Below are positions 1-10,041 of a stretch of DNA of 64,000 nt, piece by piece (position 1 is the stretch's first letter; every line of letters starts with the position of its first letter). The notes under the pieces are model-generated. The model did not search any database. It was not told the DNA's origin and worked only from the letters and a program-made list of their open reading frames with translations. Source of the DNA: Gamsiella multidivaricata (taxonomy: Eukaryota; Mortierellomycota; Mortierellomycetes; Mortierellales; Mortierellaceae); contig NW_026251755.1 of the NCBI RefSeq assembly GCF_025024155.1, positions 124,001 to 188,000 on the forward strand, written 5' to 3'. Made by a program: the position numbers and the translations under genes.

Positions 1-435
1 GTTGCGGTCTCAGCTCTGACTCAGCGCTTTCTCAGTCCAGAGCCGGGCCCAAGGGGGAGGAAGAGCCGGATCGGGGGAAGGCACCCATCCCCATTGGTGT
101 CCATCCTCTCTCTCCACAGATCGAGAGTACGATGTATTACGATATCCATGTGCAGCGCTGTACGAATAAGCGGACAAAGAAACGGCGATGATGATCGCTA
201 TCTCTTTGCAGGGTGCGTTGGCAAACTGCGCGTGTACGCATGTGTCTTTGTGTCTTTGGCAAGGACCATCTGAGTCATGGTCTTTTTACTCGTGAGAAAT
301 AGACTTATCTCAGCCAATCATCGAGCTCGGTTGTGTAAGAGTGCCTGAGAAAAAAATGCGTTCAAAGTTCAACTCTGATGGAAGGCCGTGTTTCTTGACA
401 GACTATAATACTACATGTTTTCACTGAACTCACGT
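1..435. other. Left edge, downstream of the HMG-box gene
   Basis: No convincing coding frame in 435 bases. It should hold the 3' untranslated region of the minus-strand HMG gene that ends at 436. No recognisable element was seen. Confidence 0.4.
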
Positions 436-2904
436 CTAACTTCCGCTGCTGTTGCTGCTGTTGCTGCTGTTGCTGCTACTCGAACTGTCAGATGGCCACG
501 AAAAGACGTCCATCATCGACATAGACTCGTGGCCAACGTCCGCAAAGGACATGTATCGCACTGGGCACGCTGGCTTGATCAAATACTGTAGCTGCTGGCC
601 GTCTTTCTGCTCACCTCCCAGATACGTCTGCTGTTGCCATTGTGCTAATTCACCGCTACTCTCGCCTAGGGACATCACACCCATCGTCGAATCCGAATCT
701 GCCTCCTTGGCCGCGATCAACTGTGCGGCAAATCCCTCCAAGGGCGTTACCCAAGAAGGACTAATGCTCGCATTCGAGTTGTATTCTGAATACAGATGCG
801 AGAGGATCGCGTTCGGATCATCATTCGACGTCATTACTGTTGCCTCGATGGGCAGTGGTGGTAGGTCTTTGTCCAATGCACCCTGGTACTCTTCTTTCCT
901 CAGCCCACTGTTATTACCATGCGTCGGGGATGCCTTGCCGTAAAATTGCTGTTGGATTTTGCTCAATGACACTCCTTGGCCTGCTGTACCAAGCTGGGTG
1001 GCACGTTGTGATGGTGGACCGATCTGACCCATGACTGTGCTGGGATCATTGTATCGATGAGTCGTCCAATGGTTGACGGGATCAACTAGGGTTGCGGAAC
1101 TGGCGCTGGCACTGTCGGGAAGACCATACAATGACGATGATCCAGGTAATGGATCGACCAGAGTCGCAGAGCTGACATTTGCGCTGTCGGAGAGACCATA
1201 CATCAGAGATGATCCCTGTACCTGAGTGACAGCTGCTGAGAAGGCTGTGAATGGAAGGACTGGATACATCGACGAAAGTTGTTCCTGTTGTTCCTGTTGT
1301 TCCTGTTGCTGCCGCTGCTGTTGAAGAAGCAGTCGCTGCTTCTCGTTTTCCTGCCAAGCTAGATAGAGTCCTTGCTCGATCAAGGAGAATCCCATCACAG
1401 GCATTGGCACGTTGGGGGAACTAGACGATCCGAGCTCCTGGAACGCCATCAAAGGCGCTGTCTTTCTCGTGTAACTCGAAAGGTCGACAGAGTACGACTG
1501 GGAGCCACCACAGGTTTCTCCTCTAACTCCTCGTGATCGTCTGCGATGAACAAAGCCGTCCCCGTCGCCTTTAGAAGCGCTCGACGCAAATGTTACGTTG
1601 CACCGCCCAGGATAGGACCAGTCCTCATTCTCTCGCGCCTTCTTGTGCCCGAAGGAAGGATGTGTGCTGGTCATCTTTGTCCTCTTGCTGCTTGCGACCG
1701 AGTTCGAGTTCGAAAGTGCCTTAGCGTATCGTCTCTCAGACCTTTGTCGCGGCTGCATAACGCCGTCCGCATAGGCGCGCCCTAAAAGGTCTCCATCACC
1801 TCCGTCAAAGTCGCAGTCGCTATCGTCAACTTCAGACTCATTCTTGGGGCCTTCCCCGTCTTGGCGACGGATATAATCGACTGAGCCCATAGAGCCATCG
1901 GCTGCCTGCAAAATCTTCTTATGCGGTGCATACTTGTAACCAGGATTGTTTCTCAAGTGTTCTTCTTTGCCTTTCTTGGCCATCTGCCGGTACCAGGTCT
2001 TGACAGACTCCGCCTCTGCACTCCAGCGTTCAGCTGCAATTTTGGAGATGATTCTATTGTTTATCATACCGAGCTCAACCATGATCATGGGAAGAACCTT
2101 GGATCGGTAGAGCATGAAACAGTTCTTGGGTCTCGGTACGTGTAATGCGTGCTTCTTGGCTTTGCGTCGTTTTTGGTGCAATGCGGAAGCACTAGGTGGG
2201 AAATAAACGGAAGACATAGGCGATTTCGTGGTTGCCTTCGTAGAGATCGTTGGTGAGATAGCAGAAGTCCCATCAGAAGCTGTGAAGGGAGAGGATGAGG
2301 CTGTGTTTGAGGTGCCGTCATTGCTTTTGTAGACTCCGGCAGTCAGTGGAGGGAAGCAACAAGTGGATACTGAACTAGAGGCCGACGAGAGAGTGAGATC
2401 AGAAAAATGGCTGGCGACAATTGAAGTTGCACTTGATACGCATTGTTGGCGATCTTTGTTGTGGTTAAGATCGCCCGGTTGAGGCGGAGAAGGAGAAAAC
2501 GGGAGGAAGGACTTCATGGCTCTGGTGACACGACCGTACAGACGATTTGCGCTTAAATTCGAGTACTTGTTCTCTGAATTCAGCAGGCTGGCTAGAGGTG
2601 TATTTCCCTGGTTGAGGGGGTCGTTACCCTTGCTGCTCTTCATAGTCGACCGGGACAGCAACTGCACAAACGTTGTAGCATCAAGGGCGGAGGATACATG
2701 GTCTGTCATTTGCGAATCCAATGGAACTATCGTTTCCGCATTGATCACATCTTTGATGTGGAAGGAATGTTCCTCGGCTCTGCCGTCAATTGTTATGTGG
2801 AGTTTTGTCGGATCAGTGTTCTGTTTGGGCTGCCATTGCTGCTCCTGAATGGTGTAACTTCCGCTTGCGCTCAGGTTCTCCCTTTCAAACTCGGCTCTAT
2901 CCAT
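436..2904 (-). CDS. HMG-box (MATA_HMG-type) transcription factor
   Basis: Single-exon frame of 822 residues. The recognisable part is one HMG box at about residues 257-330. It carries RPKNCFMLYR, a central ISKIAAERW and a Tyr-rich end (NNPGYKYAPHKK), the pattern of fungal mating-type or Ste11-like HMG boxes that bend DNA. A basic stretch (KRRKAKKH) just before the box is a likely nuclear signal. The rest is Ser/Gln-rich and probably disordered. It includes a Gln-rich run near residues 530-545, a tandem duplication of about 23 residues (DNA about 1079-1217) and a C-terminal Ser/Asn repeat encoded by GCT-type triplets at about 445-480. The start at 2904 is the first ATG of the frame. The mucoralean sex-locus neighbours (triose-phosphate transporter, RNA helicase) are absent, so I call it a regulator and not a sex gene. 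Confidence 0.85.
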   Translation of the reverse strand: MDRAEFERENLSASGSYTIQEQQWQPKQNTDPTKLHITIDGRAEEHSFHIKDVINAETIVPLDSQMTDHVSSALDATTFVQLLSRSTMKSSKGNDPLNQGNTPLASLLNSENKYSNLSANRLYGRVTRAMKSFLPFSPSPPQPGDLNHNKDRQQCVSSATSIVASHFSDLTLSSASSSVSTCCFPPLTAGVYKSNDGTSNTASSSPFTASDGTSAISPTISTKATTKSPMSSVYFPPSASALHQKRRKAKKHALHVPRPKNCFMLYRSKVLPMIMVELGMINNRIISKIAAERWSAEAESVKTWYRQMAKKGKEEHLRNNPGYKYAPHKKILQAADGSMGSVDYIRRQDGEGPKNESEVDDSDCDFDGGDGDLLGRAYADGVMQPRQRSERRYAKALSNSNSVASSKRTKMTSTHPSFGHKKARENEDWSYPGRCNVTFASSASKGDGDGFVHRRRSRGVRGETCGGSQSYSVDLSSYTRKTAPLMAFQELGSSSSPNVPMPVMGFSLIEQGLYLAWQENEKQRLLLQQQRQQQEQQEQQEQLSSMYPVLPFTAFSAAVTQVQGSSLMYGLSDSANVSSATLVDPLPGSSSLYGLPDSASASSATLVDPVNHWTTHRYNDPSTVMGQIGPPSQRATQLGTAGQGVSLSKIQQQFYGKASPTHGNNSGLRKEEYQGALDKDLPPLPIEATVMTSNDDPNAILSHLYSEYNSNASISPSWVTPLEGFAAQLIAAKEADSDSTMGVMSLGESSGELAQWQQQTYLGGEQKDGQQLQYLIKPACPVRYMSFADVGHESMSMMDVFSWPSDSSSSSNSSNSSNSSGS
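445..480 (-). repeat. Triplet repeat coding Ser/Asn tail
   Basis: Runs of gctgctgtt units on the + strand encode a Ser/Asn repeat at the very C-terminus of the HMG-box protein. Its length is likely to vary between strains. Confidence 0.7.
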
Positions 2905-5234
2905 GGCGCGTAGTGTTTGAGTAGCGAAACGGCCGCTTGATCGATTTGCTGATACCGAAGAGTGGGCAAAGTACGTAGAGTGTAGCGGTGGAGTAGATTG
3001 GCGAGAAGATTTACGGAGATAAGGTGTAAGAAAGGTGGTGTCAAAGAACGAGACAGCGAAGAAGCGCTAACTTGCGTTTGAGTGCCGACAAACAGTATGC
3101 AAACACAAGTAAGGAAGATATGCAGCTTGGTGAAGAGGTAGCGATGACAGCTGCCAACAAAAGTGAAGAGGTATAAGAGGCAGGAGAAGCAAAGATAGAA
3201 TCGAGTACTGTGGAATAATCACACCGGAGCAAGCGAGCACGACTGACCAGCCTATCGCACTCCTCTAACGGGGTCATGAACATATTAATAGGCCCTCATT
3301 GTTCGAGCAGAGAGCATCCATGTGCAGGAAACCTGACTTGCCTCATGTCCCTCTCATTTCCGGGACTCGGAGTAGTGCAGAAACTGAGCCATCTACTAGT
3401 GTCCTGGTGTGGAGGCTAAAAATGTGGTCCAACGCCCTGTATTGCAGATCAAAAAAAAAAAAAAAAAAAAAAAAAATATGGTGCACTTTGTCTCTCGCGA
3501 GTCGCCCCTCAAAGAATATGAAACGAGCAACAGGACTGCCGGACTAGAGCCGGTGGGAACCACATGCGTGCGTAGCCGCAGTGCCGCAGAGAAGACTGAG
3601 CTGGAGAGTCTGAATCCGAGAGGAGGATGTTTGTACGAAGCGGAAGGGATATGGGCGGGTGGTCTCGAGACACAGGAGTGGTACGTTCCCGAGGCATCCG
3701 CGATCAGTGGCGACCACATGTAGTAGCTATGCGCATTACCTCCGCAATAAGAAGTGTGTATGTACACTCTTTGATCGGTGCGCCTGCAGGAGTTGACACC
3801 GGCTCATGCGAAAATATGTGTGATTCTGTTACGCGTCAGTCTTCATGCTTAATGCAGAACTGGGGGCAATGGCCCAGCATTCAGTCCTATCCATTCGGCC
3901 GCTGACTTTGAATGGAAAAAAGGTATGCTCGATACAGACGTAGACTGAGCAAAAGACGAGGGCAAGTGTCCGCGGGGGAACGTTACGCAACTTTATTCCC
4001 ATACACCCATAAAAACCTTGATATGGATCTATGGTCTCCACTCGACATTCCTTAGGAAGTGTATGAGGCAACCAAGGACCGAAGACCAAACCTCCGTTTC
4101 TCACCTCCAAAGCCCAGCATCAAAACACACTCGCATCACAGCCTCATTTCCTCAAAGCCTAGCTCCTGAGCGGCATAGTGTTTCGTCACCCACTTGGCTG
4201 CATTTACTTGTAAAGTTCGTGCCATGAACCAGTGGAGGACTACAATGGGCTGAGGAAATGTTTCAAAGGCGAAGCGGTGTGCGATTATGAGGGCGCAGAT
4301 GCAGCGGGTTACGGGCGAGCGTAAATAAAAGGAACGTGTCTGAGCATATAGTGGGCTGCGGTAGACTAGACTGCAATGCAATGCCGAAAGCAGCACAGCG
4401 ACTTGATGAAGCCGAATCAAGGACACACAGAGAAAGGACTTCCGCGGAGGAAAGACTTACTGCACGGCGCGATTAAACCGTGGCTGTATACTGTAGTTAT
4501 AACCGCAGAAATAACCGGTTCTCTGTTACGCCCTCATAATTGATATTGCTCCATACCAGGCTATGGATCTATGGATGCTTGATGGCATGTCATTTCATAT
4601 TCATTTCCGTGTTCTGTGTATGGATGTAGCGCTGTGTGCTTCGCCCGCGGGGTCCGTCGAGGCAACCAATGATGGTGATGTTGGGGAAGGAAGCTAATAA
4701 CGATAAAGGGCGCGCAGGCCTCGAGCTTCTTCCCGACGGCTGATGCTGGTGGTCGAGCTTCAGTTGCTGTCCAGAATGGTCGCTGCGCCGGGTGCAAGCA
4801 TGCCGATGCATGATACATGGGCAGGGAACTAGTAAGGAAGGAGCGGCTGCCCCCCCCCCCCACTGGTCTGACCCAGCCAATTGAGAGCACTTGCTCCCCT
4901 CCCATTCCTGTTCCTGCACCGCATTCCACCGCACTGCGTGCTGCTGCCAAAAAACCCCTTCTCTCGCCCTCTTCCCCACCCTCTCCTTCTCTCCCTCCCG
5001 CCCGCTGCGATCCGCTCGACCATCTCTCGCCATCCCATCCCATCCCATCGCCATCGTCGATCCGTCTTCATCCCCCTCCTCGCACCGCATGAAGATCAGT
5101 CCTTGACACTGTTCATATAGAAGAATATAATATCGCCGTACTCGCATCTCGCAAGAACCGTTGCTGGATCGTCCTCCTCCCTATCTCTCCACACGGCTCC
5201 CCTTACTGCACTGTCCAGACAGCCTCGCGACATC
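2905..5234. other. Divergent intergenic region, HMG factor / fungal factor
   Basis: This 2.3 kb region separates two head-to-head regulator genes and should contain both promoters and long 5' leaders. It has an A26 run at 3451-3476. From 4850 to 5090 it is strongly C/CT-rich on the + strand, including CCATC repeats near 5030-5055, just upstream of the fungal factor start. The frames here are short, overlapping and without recognisable domains, so I call no gene. Confidence 0.5.
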
Positions 5235-8200
5235 ATGACAGAGTCTTTCGAAGAGCCCTTCCCCCAGAACCAAGAGGCAGCCAAGCGGTTCAAAGGGGGT
5301 CAGAAAAGGAAGCAGCCCGGAACAGCGGCAGCATTCTCTGTTGCTGCATCCTCCATGTCACCCCCTCCAACGCAGTTGCATATGCCCTATTACACCCAAG
5401 CTGCCAGCGCCTCCGGCAATGCCGGCTTCAATACCCATGCCATCACTGATAGTGATATCAATACCCAAGGCAATGGAGTGATGACTGGCAATAGGAATAC
5501 CTCATCAGGACTGGTCTATCAACAGCCCATTTCACTGCAACACCAACAACTGCCAACACAGTATCTTCCTCTCAACCACACACCATTCGCGAGCAGCTCA
5601 CCCGATGTCAATGGACATGGTCGGGAGGACCATGTGAATGCTAGTGCTCACAGCTACACAAGCAACCATTCAGGTGCACATGCCTTTAACAGCACCTCAA
5701 ACAGGACAGGTTCCTCAGAGGTAAGCTCACACCATGTATATATCGTATGCCATGCTCCTTGTTGAAGCCAACAATCAATTCTCTAAGAGCTGTTGCGTGT
5801 TTATCTAGGGCATCGCCAATGGATCAATATCGCCCTCCAACATTACAACAGCGGACGACATGGATGCCCTCACCACCATGCTTTCTGAGACGACCTTGAG
5901 CAGCATGGCTTACTACGGTCCCAGCGCAGCAACCATTGCAAGCGACTTTGACGACGAAGACCTCTGGGGACCACAGATTCGGTCTACTAATACCGAGGAT
6001 GTGACCGTCCCAGTCGAGATGCAAATCCTGCCGGATCTTGCCACGCGCCAACATCTCACAGATCTCTACTACAAGGTTAGCAGTACAGCCCAAACCATCT
6101 TGTATTTCCACTGGGATATGCAGCTGATCCCGAACCTGTTGTGTTTGAATTGTGCTGTCTAGAACCACTTTATTCTTTTACCAATGGTGCAGCGGGAGGT
6201 GCTTCGGGTGTGCGAGGAAAACATTCATGTCCCTCACTGTCTGCTATTGTGCAACGCTGTGTACTATTGCGGATCAATGTTTTCCAGCAACACCATGCCC
6301 TTGCGAAAGGACTCGGGAGACGAAGGCACAGTTGGAGAAGACTTTTTTCAGCGTGGCCAAGGTAAGCGATTGCCCATTATAAGCAGAATAGCTTTTTATA
6401 AGCGCACTTGGCCGATTCCCGCATTTCCGTACATAATTCGTTATGCTGACTTGTATTTTGTATTGCTCATTATGGTATTACAGCACTGCTGGATAAAAAG
6501 TACTTGACAACGCATCTCTGCACCATCCAGTCGTTACTGCTTTTCGCCATCGGACACAAATCTCCTGCCCAACGTTCAGGATTTATCAGCCAGGCCGTTA
6601 CCATGGCTCTGGATATGGGCCTGCACACGAAGCTGGACAGGAGCGTTCATCGGTTCATACGAGCGTACAGAGCACGTGTCTTCTGGTGTTTGCTCATCTT
6701 CGACTCAACCTCTTCTGCCATCGGAGGAAAGCCAACGCTGATCAACGACGAGGAAATCAGTGTCGAGATGGTCGAGGTCGGTGACCTCGGTCCTGAATCA
6801 GAGACCTTCTCAGACCAGTATTTGGTTCACTGTATCCGCGGCTGGCTGATCTGCCGTAGGATTCGCAAGAACTCGAAACTTGTTTCCCGACGTCCACCAC
6901 CCTCCCAGGACGTCCTTCTGGATAACCTGGATCGTTTGGACAAGGAGCTGGTTGACTGGCAGGAGAATTTGCCCCCAGTGTTTGATCTCGTACCCACCAA
7001 AGGATCTATTAATTCAGATATCAAGACTATGGCCGCAGGTGCTCAGCTATTGTGCTATGCCCTCATCATCCTACTCCACCACCCATATCTTCCTAACCCC
7101 AAAAGTCCCGAGGCATTCCAGTCGCCTCGTGAGGGGGGCACACCGGACTCTCAGGGCTATTGCACACAAGCTGCAAAGGAGATCACAAAAATTGCAGGCA
7201 TCTTACTCAAGGAGGCACCACGAACATTCGAACAGAACACACCAACCCGATACGCACTCAATTTTGCGATCCGCATTCATCTTCGAAACGCAAAATGCAC
7301 AGTGGACCCGACGCTAGCTAAGGAGTCACGGCGGGATCTGCAAAAATCTATGGACTATGTGGAGCAGGTCGAGAACTTGCAGTTCTTCAGAATTAACCGG
7401 TCTAAGAAGTCGGACGTCGCAGACCTACTTGCATCATGCAGGGCAGCACTGGCGCAACAGAAGTCGAGCTTGGAGATGGCCAAGGAAGCAGCAGCTGTGA
7501 AGCATCGGCAAATGGTGCAGGCGAAGCTCTCTGCAAAGGAGCAGTTGCGCCATCTGCAACAGCAGCAGCAGCAGAACGTGACTCCTCAGCAGACCCAGCA
7601 GTCGATTTCGCCCCAATCGCAACCTCAGGTCATATGGCAGCAGCATCAGCATCAGCAGCAAATTTACCTGCAACAGCAACAGCAACAGCATCAGCAACAG
7701 CAACAGCATCAGCAACAGCAACAGCATCAGCAACAGCAGCAACAACAGCAATTACATCAGCAGCATCTTCAACAACTTGCCCATGAGAAGCAGGTGAAGC
7801 AAAGCTTTTTGTTGCAGCAACAGCAGCAGCTTCAGATGTTGCGTCAACAGCATCAGCGCCAACAAATGCTTCAGCATCAACAGCAGCAAGAGCAGGCACA
7901 ACAAAATCTGCAGTTGCAGCAACAACAGCGCGCTCAGTTGTATGCTCAGGAACAAGGACGACTTCAACAGCAGACTGCCCCGAATCCTTCTCCCCAGAAC
8001 TCTATCCTCTTTCAAGGACAATCTGCGTTCGTGCATCCGTCTGTCATACCCAGTCAGCCGCTTGCGCAGAACACGCAACAGCGAGCTCAGTTCAATACGA
8101 CTGCTGAACAGCCGGATCAGTTACAGCAACAGACAATGCTCGATGTTTCGTGGATGCCTGGCAACAACTCGAGCGCACCATCTTTGGAGAGCATCAGTCA

Positions 8201-8960
8201 GGATATTCTATTCGACGGTTACCTCAATGGAATTCAGGGATCTGGCGAGGACATCATTGATATCCAGTCCATGACCTTTGACCCGCGACAGGAAGCCCTC
8301 TTTTCGAACGCGGCTTCAAGTGCATACAGTAATCCTGAATCTCATCAGTCTGCGATTCCGGAGTCCTCGTCTTCCACACCATTGGCAGTAAGTTTAACAA
8401 CCAACGAACTGGCAGACGATGTCTTCCTGATCTCACCTCCCAGAGGTCAAGTGTCCCTGCCATCGCCTGCAGCGTCCCTGTCGTCAAAACCAATGCCCAA
8501 CCAGTTCTCGTCCAAGTCACACGATGACCCAACCCTTTCGCCGCAGTCTTCTTCGACCGTGGTCTCGCCGTTGCTGCACTCGATGCAGATGCAAAGGCAA
8601 GGGCAACAGTCGTTTCAATCTGTGAACGATCATAATAGCACCAGCAATGGCGGCTTCAATTACGGCAACCCTGCGATGCAGACCCCCGAGTCATCGCCCT
8701 CAGTAGTGAGCTCTCCGGGGTCGACACAGATGTCTGAAGAGGCCGTTCTTCAGTCATTCACGGGCCAGATGATTCACGATACCTTCTACATGCATGTCAA
8801 TCTGCCGGCGGAGCATCCACGAAACGATCCCACGTCGTTCGTATACCTACCAAGCGAGCTCGAGTATGGTGACACCGCTGCACTTTCACCCACAGCCTCA
8901 GGCTGTGGAGGAAGCACCAATTCGTCAGAAGTTGATGCCATGTCGCCACGGCCGTATTAA
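5235..8960 (+). CDS. Fungal-specific transcription factor core, no zinc cluster
   Basis: Four exons (5235-5720, 5809-6075, 6163-6361, 6484-8960) give 1142 residues. Residues about 320-440 match the fungal transcription factor middle-homology region (PF04082): Gln-ser-leucine helix, QAVTMALDMGLHTKLD, RARVFWCLLIFDSTSSAIGG, then KPTLINDEEISVE, the usual order. Such proteins normally start with a Zn2Cys6 DNA-binding cluster. Here exon 1 has a basic KRKQPG stretch followed directly by low-complexity sequence and no cysteine at all. From about residue 670 to 810 the chain is nearly pure Gln, then Ser/Pro-rich, an activation-domain-like composition. It may act as a cofactor or dimer partner, or an undetected upstream exon may supply the cluster. 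The ATG at 5235 sits in a short leader, and exon phases are consistent throughout. Confidence 0.85.
7556..7945 (+). repeat. CAG/CAA tract coding poly-Gln
   Basis: Mixed CAG and CAA triplets with occasional CAT (His) and CTG/CTT (Leu) encode a long Gln-rich segment of the fungal factor. The antisense frames over it are artefacts of the repeat. Confidence 0.9.
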
Positions 8961-10041
8961 GCATTACTTTAGTCGTCGTTAAATTTTTCATCACTCTAAT
9001 CTCAATCAATATAGTGCTGCATATGATGTCATGGGTCGTGGACGCGTGCGAAGCTGTTGGGGAAAAGTAGCTCTGATGGGCACCTCAAATCACCACTTGC
9101 TCACCAAGTACGGTGATTGGGATGGGTCTCTCTCACTAAGGGTAACAAACTGCTGAAGCTGATAAAATCAGAGTGGAACTATAAAACTTAAGGGATTGCA
9201 AATGAGGCGCCGTGGAAAAGGCCGATGGATGACAAAAGCCCCTGATACTGGAATGATCCATGGAGGATGGCGGCATTGTGGATGCCACGAGAACTGTATC
9301 AATCAATACAAGGCCATATACAGCCTGAACAGCTCTGGGATTTGTCCGCCAAATATAAGACATGACGAAGGAAAGCAGGGACATGGCCAACGACCATGTA
9401 TGCTCCAGCCGAGTCTACGGAACGCTGCCCCTCCAGTCGTCCATGCGAGAGTTTCCCCAGTCCAAAATGACCAGGGTTTAAAGATCGAATTATTTGATCA
9501 ATGAGTGCTTGATAACGTGAGATCCTTGGCGCCATGGGTCCACAGCGTCCACTCGAGAGATTGAATACTAGAGCAAGTCGCTGGACTTGCATGTCCAGTT
9601 CCTTCGCTGTAGTCCTCACACATGCTGCCAGGCTCTGCCCCAGTAGAGAGTATCCATACGCCATCAAAATTAAGGCACAGTAAACGGGGATATAAATATG
9701 TGCAAATCGATGTGAGTTCATTGTGCATTACGCCTGTCAATGATAAATTCTGGTTCATCCTTTCCTCCTAAAAAAATAACTGCATGCCCAGGATGTCGAG
9801 TTCCCCTTTAAGTTTACAAAATGCCCAGCAGCATCCGGCCTCCATAGACAAGAGTCCTGTGCAAAGCCATCCTCCTGTCCCCATCTCGCATATACAACCC
9901 TGCGCTGCCAGTCGAGTCCAAATGGGAATAGTCAAGAGGCTGTAATCCTGCCGATACAAATATCTCAATGGTATTCTGGAGGCCACGTTGGTCTGCTTCT
10001 TTCGTCCGCCTATTCCTCCCCTCGCTCGCTCACATGTCGAC
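8961..10041. other. Convergent intergenic region
   Basis: This lies between the 3' ends of the fungal factor (+) and the PWWP gene (-). A minus-strand frame of 140 codons (9299-9721) has a hydrophobic N-terminal stretch, but no domain I recognise and no clear partner exon. I leave it uncalled. Confidence 0.4.

Noticed and set aside
436..2904. HMG-box gene as the mating-type (sex) locus
   Set aside because: The HMG box is of the mating-type class, but the protein is far longer than mucoralean sexM/sexP and the usual flanking transporter and helicase genes are not next to it.
4561..5147. 160-185 codon minus frames upstream of the fungal factor
   Set aside because: Gly/Arg/Glu-rich translation of the antisense of a C/T-rich leader; no domain.
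7630..7899. Antisense Ala- or Leu-rich frames over the Gln tract
   Set aside because: Direct by-products of the CAG/CAA repeat read in other frames.
9299..9721. 140-codon minus-strand frame with a hydrophobic start
   Set aside because: No recognisable domain, no clear splice partner, and frames of this length arise by chance in a 64 kb window. It lies between two 3' ends.
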